A stretch of 64,000 nucleotides of DNA, from NCBI GenBank assembly GCA_022821985.1, contig JAJECP010000022.1:47290-111289 (forward strand), read 5' to 3'. Source of the DNA: Acidimicrobiia bacterium. GTDB lineage: Bacteria > Actinomycetota > Acidimicrobiia > Acidimicrobiales > Poriferisodalaceae. How positions within the stretch are numbered: position 1 is the first letter of the stretch; each line of letters begins with the position of its first letter. The notes below the pieces were generated by a model, which saw only the letters and a list, made by a program, of their open reading frames with translations, was not told where the DNA came from and searched no databases. This document shows positions 32,785 to 41,068 of this stretch, one piece after another. The position numbers were made by a program, and so were the translations under genes.

Positions 32785-33957
32785 TCAGATGTCGATGCGG
32801 TAGAGCTCGGCGGCGTTGAGGGACATGATGCGCTCGACGTCGTCGCGGGGGATTCCTTCGAGGGCTTTGACCAGGTCGTGGTCGTCGCGGGGGTAGAGGC
32901 AGGTGGGGTGGGGGAAGTCGGTCTCGAACATGAGCGACTGGGCGCCTACGTACTCGAGCGTGGGCCTAACCGTTGAACGCTCGAACCAGAAGCAACCGTA
33001 GAACTGGCGGCGGAAGTAGTCGGAGGGCAGCATCGACAGTTCGGCCAGCTCGTTCGGCGCCGTCTCGTGCATCTGGTGGTCGAGCACTTCGAGGAAGAAG
33101 GGCAGCCAGCCCACTCCGCTCTCGACCGAGACGAACTTCACGTCCGGGAAGCGTTCGGGCACGCCGGAGTAGATCATGTTGCCGACAATCCGGGCGTTGC
33201 CCATGAACAGGTTCGCCGAGCCCACCGCAAGCCTCCGCTCGGGGCCGAACGACGGCCACGGCGCCTTGCCGTAGTAGTCGAGGTTCCCCTTGGAGGAGCC
33301 GATGTGGAAGTTGACCGGCATCGCGAGGTCTGAGCACACCTGCCATACCGGATCCCAGTGCGATGTCGCCATATCGGGCAACCCGGCTTCCTCGGGATTG
33401 GAGCAGGTCACGATGCCGCGCAGGCCATTGGCGTGGCAGCGCTCGATCTCGCGCACCGCAGCGTCGAGATCCCACCACGGCAGCAACGCCATGCCGAACA
33501 CCCGCTGGCCGCTGGCTTCCTGGAACTCCGCGAGGGCGTCGTTGTAGATCTCCACCGAGATGAGCCGCAGGGCGTCGTCGGGCGACTTCAGGAAGTTCTG
33601 GTTGCCGAAGCCGGCCACGTTCGGGTACATGATCTGCGCATCGAGGCCGAGCTCGTCGAGCATGGCAACCCGGGCCTCGGCGTCGTAGCTGGCGCGGTGC
33701 ACCATCTCGTTGTCGAAATCGAAGAACACCGTGCCGGTGACCTTCTGGCCGTCAGGATCGACCACTGACGAGGCGATCGGCAGCCCGATCGGGATGGAGT
33801 CATCGAACCACCAGCGGCGCTTGCCGTCGCGTTCGGTCATGCGCGGCACACGGTCGCGGTACTTCGCGGGTGCCCGCGACGTCCACAGGTCGTATGGCTC
33901 CGACCAGTGGCTGTCGGTGTCGATGATCTTGAGATCGTCGAGGATCGTGCCGCTCAT
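32785..33957 (-). CDS. ACMSD-like metal-dependent amidohydrolase
   Basis: 390 residues of the amidohydrolase-2 (aminocarboxymuconate-semialdehyde decarboxylase) family. The opening LKIIDTDSHWSEPYDLW has the DxH metal motif in its usual variant form. ESGVGWLPFFLEVLDHQ and FETDFPHPTCLYPRDD near the C-terminus are typical; the latter carries the conserved metal Asp. Likely decarboxylation or hydrolysis of an aromatic acid derivative. It lies 25 bp after the selenoprotein gene and 64 bp before the LLM gene, in one operon. Confidence 0.88.
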   Translation of the reverse strand: MSGTILDDLKIIDTDSHWSEPYDLWTSRAPAKYRDRVPRMTERDGKRRWWFDDSIPIGLPIASSVVDPDGQKVTGTVFFDFDNEMVHRASYDAEARVAMLDELGLDAQIMYPNVAGFGNQNFLKSPDDALRLISVEIYNDALAEFQEASGQRVFGMALLPWWDLDAAVREIERCHANGLRGIVTCSNPEEAGLPDMATSHWDPVWQVCSDLAMPVNFHIGSSKGNLDYYGKAPWPSFGPERRLAVGSANLFMGNARIVGNMIYSGVPERFPDVKFVSVESGVGWLPFFLEVLDHQMHETAPNELAELSMLPSDYFRRQFYGCFWFERSTVRPTLEYVGAQSLMFETDFPHPTCLYPRDDHDLVKALEGIPRDDVERIMSLNAAELYRIDI

Positions 33958-33982
33958 CGACCTAGAACCTCTGCAGGGATCC

Positions 33983-34645
33983 TCAGCCGACTGGCGGGAC
34001 GGTGACCGGGCGCTCGCCGAACTCGGGCCGCTCGGTGCGGGTCTTCTTCAGCTCCCAGAAGCCGTCGATGTCCATCATGGCCACCATGCCGTCCCACAGC
34101 TTCAGGGCGTCTTCGCCCTTGGGCGCCCGCGTGATGACCGGGCCGAAGATTCCCACGCGCTCCCCGTCGCTGCGGTTGAGGGCGATGATCGGCGTGCCGA
34201 CATCGGTGCCCACGAGCGCCAAGCCCTCGTCCATGCGGGTGCGGATCTCGGCATCCCACTTCTCGTCCGTGGCTGCCTTGGCGTGTTCGGGGTCGATGCC
34301 CAGCGCCTCGAGCGCTTGCGCGATGTCGAAGTCGCGGTCACCGTCGTGGTGGATGCGGCTGGCAAAGTCCCAGTAGACGCCGAACACGGCTTCGTCGCCC
34401 TCGGCGGCCCGGATCGACTCCATCACCCGCAGCTGGCCGTGCGTCACCACTACGGCGTCGTAGTAGGGGCTGTCTGTCGGGGGCTCATTCTTGAAGAGCA
34501 GGCTGATCGGCTGCCACTTCACCTTCAGGTTGCGCTCCGAAGCAACGTCATCGACGACCCACCTGGCCGTCACCCAGCACCAAGGTCAGATGGGGTCTAC
34601 CCAGAACTCGATCTCGGCGGCTTCGGTTCCCGTGTCAGTTGCCAT
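33983..34645 (-). CDS. Selenoprotein of the Rv2466c/DsbA-like family (in-frame TGA = Sec20)
   Basis: 220 residues if TGA at 34588-34586 is read as selenocysteine. From ATG 34645 the frame gives EIEFWVDPI-Sec-PWCWVTARW, matching the CPWC active-site segment of mycothiol-linked thioredoxin-fold oxidoreductases of the Mycobacterium Rv2466c type, with Sec replacing the first, nucleophilic Cys. The rest (ALGIDPEHAKAATDEKWDAEIR, VGTDVGTPIIAL, FGPVITRAPKGEDALKLWDGM, FWELKKTRTERPEFGERP) follows the family to its end. A conventional call starts at GTG 34573 and loses the active site. A sequencing error or mutation is possible but would have had to hit the catalytic codon. Reads as the first gene of the 34645-30305 operon. 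Confidence 0.78.
34556..34588 (-). promoter_or_regulatory. UGA codon with possible bacterial SECIS hairpin
   Basis: The RNA from the UGA onward can fold: GACC (starting at the G of UGA) pairs with GGUC (ending at 34556), and an inner CUGG pairs with CCAG around the seven-base loop GUGACGG. Bacterial SECIS elements lie just after the UGA and carry a G at the start of the loop, as here; the fold is imperfect and was judged by eye only. Confidence 0.35.
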
Positions 34646-34759
34646 GCGGGCAATCTATCCGTGCAGCGCAGTCCCCATCAGGGGCGTCTGCGCTCCCCGC
34701 TCTTGTTCCCCATTCTCATGTGATTGGGCTCGCGGGCCGCTCGGGCCCGGGCTGCGCGG

Positions 34760-37432
34760 CTACATCGACGTGCCGTCGGGGTGCTTGTAGTCGCGGGTGA
34801 TATGGCCCTCGTCGCACAACGCCTGCCATTCGGCCTCGTCGAGGCCCAGCAGATCGCGGTACACGTACTCGTTGGCGTCGCCGAGGATGCCGATGGGCCG
34901 CCACGGCATCTCGGGGCCGTCCCAGCGCCATTGCCGTCCGGGGAAGCTGTGCCAGCCCTGCTCGACGGAGCCGTTCTCGCGGAACCACGATCGGTCGCCC
35001 ATCTGCGGGTCGGCTCGCAGCTGCGACTCTCGCAGCACCGGGCCGGCGGGCACACCTGCCTGCTGGCACCGGTGGAACACTTCAGCGGAGGTGCGGGTTG
35101 CGGTCCAGGCGCTGATGCGTGTGTCGATGTCGGCATGGTGTTCCAAGCGCCCGCTCAGCGTCGCGAGCCGGTCGTCGTCGGCCAGCGGTGCAGCCGTGTC
35201 GGCGAGGTCCTGATCGATCAGCCGGGCCAACGATTGCCAGTCGTCATCTGTCTCGCACGCGATGACCGCCCACTCGTCGTCGTGATCAGGCCGGGCGGGG
35301 TCCACAGCGCAGCGATAGCAGCCTTGCGGGGCACGAGCGATCGAGCGGTTGCCGACGGGTTGATGGCGGGTTCGGGAGGCCGCGGCGTCGATGAAGTACT
35401 CGCCGATGTGCTGCATGACGTTCTCCGACTGGGAGAACTCGATCAGTTCGCCTCTGCCGGTGCCGCCAGTTCCGTCGATGCCGTCGCGGCGTCGAAGCAC
35501 TGCGAGCAAGGCGAACGCCGCGGTCGCAGCACTCGCGGGATCCATGTGGAAGACCGAGGTGAGGCTGGTGGGATCCTCGTCGGCGTACCCGCGCAGCCCG
35601 GTCAGCCCGCACAGCGCTTCGAAGTTGGCGCCGAAGCCGACCCAGTCGGCATACGGACCTTCGAGTCCCATCGGCGGCATCCGCAGCACGATGGTGCGGG
35701 GGTTGACGGCGTGCACCGTCTCCCAGTCGAGACCCAGCTTCGGCAGCACGCCCAGCGAATTGTTCTCAACGATCACGTCGCACTCGCGCAGCAGGCGATG
35801 CAGCGTGGCGCACCCGAGCTCGGTCCGGGGATCGAGGGTGCAGCTGAGCTTGCCGCGAGCATGCGCGCTGAAGAGGTTCTGGCGGTTCCAGGGCCGGCGC
35901 CCTGGGTCGTGATCGGGGTAACCAGACAGCGGTCCGAGTTCGGGGTTGATCTCCCGGGGCGGGCGGGGCATCAGTCCCCGGGTGGCCGTCGGGAACACGA
36001 ACGGATTGTCCACCCTGATGACCTGTGCGCCGAGATCCCCCAGGTACATGGTGCAGGCGGGTCCCGCCCAGACCACTGTCAAGTCCAGGACGCGTATGCC
36101 CTCGAGCGGCAGTCGAGCCGGCGGCTTCGCGGTCGCAGCGTCCGCTGTCCGATCGTCGCCGCCGGCGGTTTCGGGGGGCGTCGATTCGGCGATGCCGGCC
36201 CGAACGTCGGCATCGTGTTCGCCCAGCAACGGCGCCGGGCGCGGAGCGACACGTTCGGACACCGCAGGATCGGCTTGGGGTGCCGCATGTACCCGAAACG
36301 GCGCGTCGAGCTGGGTGACGGTGCCAGCTGCCGCGTGCTCGACCGGCACGAAGAAGCCACGAGCTGCGAAGTGCGGATCGTCGAGCAGATCGAGGGGTGC
36401 GTTCAGCGGTGTGACGCCCCACTTGTTGACTTGTGCCGCTGCCGCCACCGTGTCCTGGGTGTGCCCCGCCAGCCACATGAACAGCGAGGTCTCGACGATG
36501 TCGGGCAGGTCCGGATCAGCGATCCATGCCGGATTGGCGAAACGCTCGGCCAGCGAGTCGCCGCTGCCTTCGTCGCCTCCCAGACCGGCATCGATGAGTG
36601 TCTTCGCCATGCGCGGCGCCCACGACGGCAACGTGAATACCAACGCCCATCCGTTTGCGGTGGGATAGAAGCCAACCGGAGACGCCCGCTGAGGCTGCCG
36701 AGCCTCGCGCCCGACATCCGAACCGGTATATGCCTCATAGAGCAGGTATGAGGCGCGGCGGTCAATCGTGCCTGCTTGGGCTTCGAAGGCTGAGATGTCG
36801 ATATGCGTGGACCGTCCCGTCCGCTGGCTCATCATGAGCGCCGCCAGTGTCGGCACCGCCGCCAGATTGCCGACCTGATAGGTCGTGACGTCGCCGCTCA
36901 GCTTGACCGGCTCGCGTTCGTTGATGCCGGTGCCCCACATGGGGCCGCCCATGGCATAGGTGACGATGTCGCTGCCGCGATAGCCGGCCTCGGCATAGGG
37001 ACCGGTTTGTCCGAACGGTGTGATCGACGTGAGCACGATGCCCGGCCGCAGACTGCACAGGACCTCGTAACCAAGGCCGACGTGGTCCAGATGGCCTGGC
37101 GGGAAGGCTTCGATCACGATGTCTGAGCTCGCTGCCAGGGCCCGGACCAACTCGACGTCGCCTGCGTTGGGCGCATCGCAGCCGATGTCGGCGATCACGC
37201 TGCGCTTGTTGGTGTTCAGGTGCAGGAAGAGCGGCGACTGCTCCAGGCTGTCAGCACCGTGCAGCGTCGTTGCAGCCTCGCCCCATGGTCCATGACGGCG
37301 GGACGGGTCCCCGCTGGGCGGTTCCACCTTGATGACGTCGGCGCCGTGGTCGGCGAAGAGCTTCCCCAGGTACGGACCCGAGATTCCCGATGCGAGCTCC
37401 AGCACCCGGATACCGGCCAACAACTGACTCAC
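34760..37432 (-). CDS. Double-module CaiB/BaiF (family III) CoA-transferase
   Basis: 890 residues with two CoA-transferase modules, about 1-400 and 440-890, separated by an acidic linker. The openings are IRVLELASGISGPYLGKLFADHGAD and IRVLDLTVVWAGPACTMYLGDLGAQ. The likely catalytic Asp is present in both (KLSGDVTTYQVG; VFHMDPASAATA). It is not a recent copy of the gene at 7365; only family features are shared. GTG 37432 is chosen because AAGGGGG precedes it by 6 nt; a TTG at 37456 is an alternative. It lies 114 bp before the selenoprotein operon on the same strand and may share its transcript. Confidence 0.88.
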   Translation of the reverse strand: MSQLLAGIRVLELASGISGPYLGKLFADHGADVIKVEPPSGDPSRRHGPWGEAATTLHGADSLEQSPLFLHLNTNKRSVIADIGCDAPNAGDVELVRALAASSDIVIEAFPPGHLDHVGLGYEVLCSLRPGIVLTSITPFGQTGPYAEAGYRGSDIVTYAMGGPMWGTGINEREPVKLSGDVTTYQVGNLAAVPTLAALMMSQRTGRSTHIDISAFEAQAGTIDRRASYLLYEAYTGSDVGREARQPQRASPVGFYPTANGWALVFTLPSWAPRMAKTLIDAGLGGDEGSGDSLAERFANPAWIADPDLPDIVETSLFMWLAGHTQDTVAAAAQVNKWGVTPLNAPLDLLDDPHFAARGFFVPVEHAAAGTVTQLDAPFRVHAAPQADPAVSERVAPRPAPLLGEHDADVRAGIAESTPPETAGGDDRTADAATAKPPARLPLEGIRVLDLTVVWAGPACTMYLGDLGAQVIRVDNPFVFPTATRGLMPRPPREINPELGPLSGYPDHDPGRRPWNRQNLFSAHARGKLSCTLDPRTELGCATLHRLLRECDVIVENNSLGVLPKLGLDWETVHAVNPRTIVLRMPPMGLEGPYADWVGFGANFEALCGLTGLRGYADEDPTSLTSVFHMDPASAATAAFALLAVLRRRDGIDGTGGTGRGELIEFSQSENVMQHIGEYFIDAAASRTRHQPVGNRSIARAPQGCYRCAVDPARPDHDDEWAVIACETDDDWQSLARLIDQDLADTAAPLADDDRLATLSGRLEHHADIDTRISAWTATRTSAEVFHRCQQAGVPAGPVLRESQLRADPQMGDRSWFRENGSVEQGWHSFPGRQWRWDGPEMPWRPIGILGDANEYVYRDLLGLDEAEWQALCDEGHITRDYKHPDGTSM

Positions 37433-37519
37433 TGCTGCCCCCTTGCCCGGCTCCAAGGACCGGTCGGACGGGGAAAGTATGGCCGATCGCTTCGAGAGGC
37501 TCGCCGGCCTGCCGCCCCC

Positions 37520-38881
37520 TCAGTTCATTGCAGCCAGGATCGGGGCCAGCGCTTCCAGCAGGCCCCCAACATCGTCGTCACCCTCGAGACCCAGCAGGTT
37601 GGTCGTCAGCGCGACGCCGAGATCGAACCCGGGCGCGTACGCCGCGATGGTGCGGAAGCCGGGCACACCGCCGCCATGGGTGTAGAGCGTCAGGCCGAGT
37701 ATCTCGTCGGTCGAGATGCCCAGGCCGTAGCTGTTGGCGGGATCCGGGTGACCTGCTGTCATGAGGGCGACCTGGTCTTCATCGAGGATGTCGGTCGCGA
37801 AGAGGCCCCGGATCAGCAGCGCCACGTCACCGATCTGTGCTTCGATGCCGCCGCCGGTCCATCCCGCGGAACGGGCGAAGTCGCTCGGCACGGTGCCGAT
37901 GTCCACGAAGATGGCGTCGTTGTGAGTGATCTGGTTATCGGTGGTGAGTCCCAGCAGCGGCCCCATCAGGTAGCCGATCGTCCCGCCGACGTACCCGTTC
38001 GCGGTGGGCTCGGGCGGAAACTCGTCGGGCGTGAGGTAGGTGTGCTTGAGGCCGAGCGGTTCGAACACGCGAGCCCGCAGTTCTGCGGCTGCCGTGTTGC
38101 CGGTCACCGCTTCGATGAGCAGGCCCGCGGCGAGATAGCCGGTGGTGTTGTAGTGGAATTCGGTGCCCAGCTCAGCCACGGGTCCGTACTGGGAAGCGAA
38201 CTCCAAGATCTCCTCGGGTGAGATCTGCTCGGCCAACCGGGGCGCTGCGAGTTGGTAGAAGCTGACGTCGAACGCGTACTCGACGAAGCCCGAGGTGTGC
38301 CCCAGCAGGTCACGCACAGTGACGGCGGCGGCGTGTTCGTATCCCGGTGCCCAGTCGTCGCCCAGGTACTGCGCAACCGGCGCGTCGAGCTCCACCAGGC
38401 CTTCCGCGACGAGCTGCAGCACCACGGCTGCGGTGACCGACTTGGTGACCGAGCCGATACGCACGTGGTGATCGACGGTCATGGGAGCGCCCGTCGCGAG
38501 GTCGCTCACACCCCAAGCGAGGGTCATGGGTTCGGCACCGCCTTGCGTCATAGCCAGCACGAGGCCGGGCGCACCAGTGCGCTCCATCCAGTCCCCAATC
38601 GCGGCGTCGAGCGGATCGAGCTGCTCGCCGTCGGCGGCCTCGCCATCCGGCTCGTCCTGCTGCGCGGCGGTCGTCGGTGGCGCAGCGGTGGTGACCGGCG
38701 GTGCAGCGGCGGTGGCTGGAGGCGGGGCAGCAGTCGTGGGCGCCGGTGCAGCGGTCGTCGGCGCCGGTGCAGCGGTGGTGGCTGGAGGTGGGGCGGTGCT
38801 GGTCGGCGCTGCTTCGTCGGCGCGGCTGCAGGCGGCCGCCAGCAGACCGAAGCACAGCAAGGCCGATGCGAGTCGCTTCAT
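37520..38881 (-). CDS. Serine hydrolase lipoprotein, beta-lactamase class C fold
   Basis: 453 residues. A lipoprotein signal runs to Cys18 (LLAAAC). Next comes a 50-residue Pro/Ala/Thr-rich spacer built of repeats such as APAPTTA, then a class C beta-lactamase/D-Ala-D-Ala carboxypeptidase-like domain. The active-site SXXK is in GSVTKS. The YXN motif appears as YNT (FHYNTTGY), and the KTG position as HGG in YTHGGGVPGF. These variants favour an esterase or peptidase over a true beta-lactamase. The protein should be anchored outside the membrane. ATG 38881 gives the signal peptide. Confidence 0.87.
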   Translation of the reverse strand: MKRLASALLCFGLLAAACSRADEAAPTSTAPPPATTAAPAPTTAAPAPTTAAPPPATAAAPPVTTAAPPTTAAQQDEPDGEAADGEQLDPLDAAIGDWMERTGAPGLVLAMTQGGAEPMTLAWGVSDLATGAPMTVDHHVRIGSVTKSVTAAVVLQLVAEGLVELDAPVAQYLGDDWAPGYEHAAAVTVRDLLGHTSGFVEYAFDVSFYQLAAPRLAEQISPEEILEFASQYGPVAELGTEFHYNTTGYLAAGLLIEAVTGNTAAAELRARVFEPLGLKHTYLTPDEFPPEPTANGYVGGTIGYLMGPLLGLTTDNQITHNDAIFVDIGTVPSDFARSAGWTGGGIEAQIGDVALLIRGLFATDILDEDQVALMTAGHPDPANSYGLGISTDEILGLTLYTHGGGVPGFRTIAAYAPGFDLGVALTTNLLGLEGDDDVGGLLEALAPILAAMN

Positions 38882-39075
38882 GCGCGCAGCGTATGGCCCG
38901 AAGCAGGCGATTCTGAGCCAGGATCCCGCATCCGAGCGAGTCATCGGGCGCCCGTCGTGGGCAGACTGTGTCGCCGCTTGCGCCCCTGCGAGTGCGCTGG
39001 CAGCGACATTCTGCGAATATCCGCCGTTGACTCTGCGGAGACGGGCCGCGAGGCCTCACGGAATAGGGGATCGAC

Positions 39076-40650
39076 GTGAATCTGGGAATGCTGCTCTTTA
39101 TGCCGGCGACGATTGTCGGCGAACAGGTCATCCTGATCGACACCTCGAGCGAAGCCGGCGGCGGCACCGCACGCGAGGTCACCTACCAGGAGCTCCTCGA
39201 CAACGTGGCCCGCACGGCCGGGATGCTGACGATGCTCGGCGTCGGGGTCGGCGACCGGGTCGGCGTCTTCGCCACCAACAGCGTGGAGTGTGTCGAGGCC
39301 ATCTTCGGAGGTGCGTTCGTGGGCGCCACCGTCGTTCCGATGAACTTCCGCGCCGGTGCGGAGGAAACAGCCCACCTGCTGAGCGACAGCGAGATCAGCG
39401 TCTTGTTCACCGAGTCTCGCTACAGCGACCTGATCGAGCAGAACAAGCCCGACGACCTCGAGCACGTCCTGGTGCTCGACGATCCGTCGTCGTATGCCGC
39501 TGCCCGCGACGAGGCGTTCGAGCTCCCGGTGCCCGAAGACGTCGACCCCGACGGTCTGTGCGCGCTGCTGTACACGAGCGGCACCACCGCCATGCCCAAG
39601 GGCGTCAAGCTCACCAACGGCGCCATCACCGGCTACGTCATGGGCGCCAACGACGCCGCCACCGGCGAGGACATGGGCCGCATGGCCGTCGCAGCGCCGC
39701 TGTACCACATTGCCGGGCTGACCTCGATGCTGAATGCCCTGTACAGCGGGCGAGTGGTGGTGCTGCTGCCCCAGTTCGAGGCATCGTCATGGATCGACTG
39801 CGTGCAGGCGCATTCGGTGACGCACGCCTTCCTGGTGCCCACCATGCTCGCCCGGGTGCTCGAAGCCCCCAACTTCGGCCACGGGGCATTCAGCGGACTG
39901 GAAGCGGTCACGTACGGTGCTGCGCCGATGCCGCCGTCGGTCATACGCAGGGCCATCGACATGTTCCCGCCGAATGTGGCGTTCGCTGGCGCCTATGGCC
40001 AGACCGAGACGACCTCCACCGTGGCAGTCCTCGACCCCGACGATCACCGCATCGAGGGAACCGATGAGGAAAAGGAGCGCAAGCTGCACCGGCTGTCGTC
40101 GGTGGGCCAGGTGCTCGAGGACGTGCAGGTGCGCGTCGTCGATGCTGACAGCGGCGAAGTCGTTGCGCCCGGCGTGATCGGCGAGGTGCAGCTGCAGACA
40201 TTCCGCGCCATGGACGGTTACTGGGGCAACGAGGAGAAGACCCGCGTCACCATCGACGACGAGGGCTGGGTGCATACGGGCGACCTCGGCTACCTCGACG
40301 ACGACGACTACCTGTTCCTCCACGGTCGTACCGGCGACATGATCATCAGGGGCGGCGAGAACGTGCTGCCCGATGAGGTCGAGGCCGTCCTGTACGACCA
40401 TCCCGATGTACTCGAGGCTGCCGTGGTGGGCCTCCCCAGCGAGGAATGGGGCGAGCGCGTGGCAGCAGCGGCCGTCGTGCGACCCGGCGGCGCCACATCC
40501 GGCGACGATCTGGTTGCGCACGCCCGAGAGCGCCTCGCCCCGTTCAAGCGCCCCGAGTTCGTGCATCTGATGGACGAGTTGCCGCGGACCTCCACTGGCA
40601 AGCTGCTGCGCCGCGACCTCATCCCCATGCTCGACGAGCTGGGCATCTGA
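39076..40650 (+). CDS. Acyl-CoA synthetase (AMP-dependent ligase)
   Basis: 524 residues of the ANL superfamily. The phosphate-binding loop is LLYTSGTTAMPKGVK (near 163-177), the adenylation core has GAYGQTETTS, and GDLGYLDDDDYLFLHGRTGDMIIRGGENVLPDEVE (near 405-440) is the hinge region. Lys in RTSTGKLLRRDL is the catalytic lysine. It joins a carboxylic acid to CoA with ATP; substrate unknown. The GTG start has a GGGGA site. It is divergent from the lipoprotein gene with about 195 bp between starts, so the promoters lie there. Confidence 0.92.
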   Translation: MNLGMLLFMPATIVGEQVILIDTSSEAGGGTAREVTYQELLDNVARTAGMLTMLGVGVGDRVGVFATNSVECVEAIFGGAFVGATVVPMNFRAGAEETAHLLSDSEISVLFTESRYSDLIEQNKPDDLEHVLVLDDPSSYAAARDEAFELPVPEDVDPDGLCALLYTSGTTAMPKGVKLTNGAITGYVMGANDAATGEDMGRMAVAAPLYHIAGLTSMLNALYSGRVVVLLPQFEASSWIDCVQAHSVTHAFLVPTMLARVLEAPNFGHGAFSGLEAVTYGAAPMPPSVIRRAIDMFPPNVAFAGAYGQTETTSTVAVLDPDDHRIEGTDEEKERKLHRLSSVGQVLEDVQVRVVDADSGEVVAPGVIGEVQLQTFRAMDGYWGNEEKTRVTIDDEGWVHTGDLGYLDDDDYLFLHGRTGDMIIRGGENVLPDEVEAVLYDHPDVLEAAVVGLPSEEWGERVAAAAVVRPGGATSGDDLVAHARERLAPFKRPEFVHLMDELPRTSTGKLLRRDLIPMLDELGI

Positions 40651-40658
40651 GGCCGATC

Positions 40659-40976
40659 TCAGGCTTGGGGATTGCCGCTGGCCACGCCTGCGCCGGCTGC
40701 AGTAGCAGCGGCTTCGGCCGGGATCCCGATGCCCAAATAGCCCTCGATGCGAGCCAGTCGTTCGCGGCCGTCTCTCACGTCGACCCGCACTTCACCGATC
40801 TCGGCTCGCACGGCAGCGATCTCGGCTCGCACGGCGGCGAACTCGGCCCGCATCTCGGCCCGCAGACGCTCTGTGGACCGCTGTTGGTGCCACACGATGG
40901 CAAGCACGGCTACTGCCGCCGAGATGACTTGGGTGAGGATCACCGCGTCCACGCCTCGAACATAGCACCGCACCAT
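40659..40976 (-). CDS. Small membrane-anchored coiled-coil protein
   Basis: 105 residues. A hydrophobic helix (AVILTQVISAAVAVLAIVW, 11-29) is followed by a coiled coil made of seven-residue repeats (RAEFAAV, RAEIAAV, RAEIGEV, then RVDVRDG). The repeats are visible in the DNA as a tandem 21-bp unit. The C-terminus is an Ala/Gly-rich tail. The start is ATG 40976 or GTG 40952. It ends 8 bp from the stop of the CoA ligase gene. The function is not known; the layout resembles small membrane-anchored structural proteins. Confidence 0.7.
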   Translation of the reverse strand: MVRCYVRGVDAVILTQVISAAVAVLAIVWHQQRSTERLRAEMRAEFAAVRAEIAAVRAEIGEVRVDVRDGRERLARIEGYLGIGIPAEAAATAAGAGVASGNPQA

Positions 40977-40996
40977 AGTGCTGAAGGTGTCAGATG

Positions 40997-41035
40997 CAAA
41001 TTGATTTATTTAAATACACTGAAAATTTGTAATAG
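40997..41035. promoter_or_regulatory. AT-rich island between divergent genes
   Basis: About 39 bp, mostly A and T (for example AAATTGATTTATTTAAATAC), lie between the starts of the divergent genes at 40976 and 41069. It stands out strongly in a GC-rich window. TTGATT and TAATAG or TAAATA could be promoter hexamers, though no pair has ideal spacing. It could equally be a binding site for a nucleoid protein. Confidence 0.4.
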
Positions 41036-41068
41036 TGAGCACGTAGTGAGTGTCGTTGTGTAGCGGCG

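Noticed and set aside
34724..36751. 675-residue open frame on the plus strand
   Set aside because: It lies entirely antisense to the CoA-transferase gene 34760-37432, which has clear family motifs; high GC produces long shadow frames. No domain is visible in it.
38481..40067. 528-residue plus-strand frame running through the lipoprotein gene and into the CoA ligase
   Set aside because: It is antisense to the lipoprotein gene and out of frame with the ligase, and the protein is Arg-rich with no domain.
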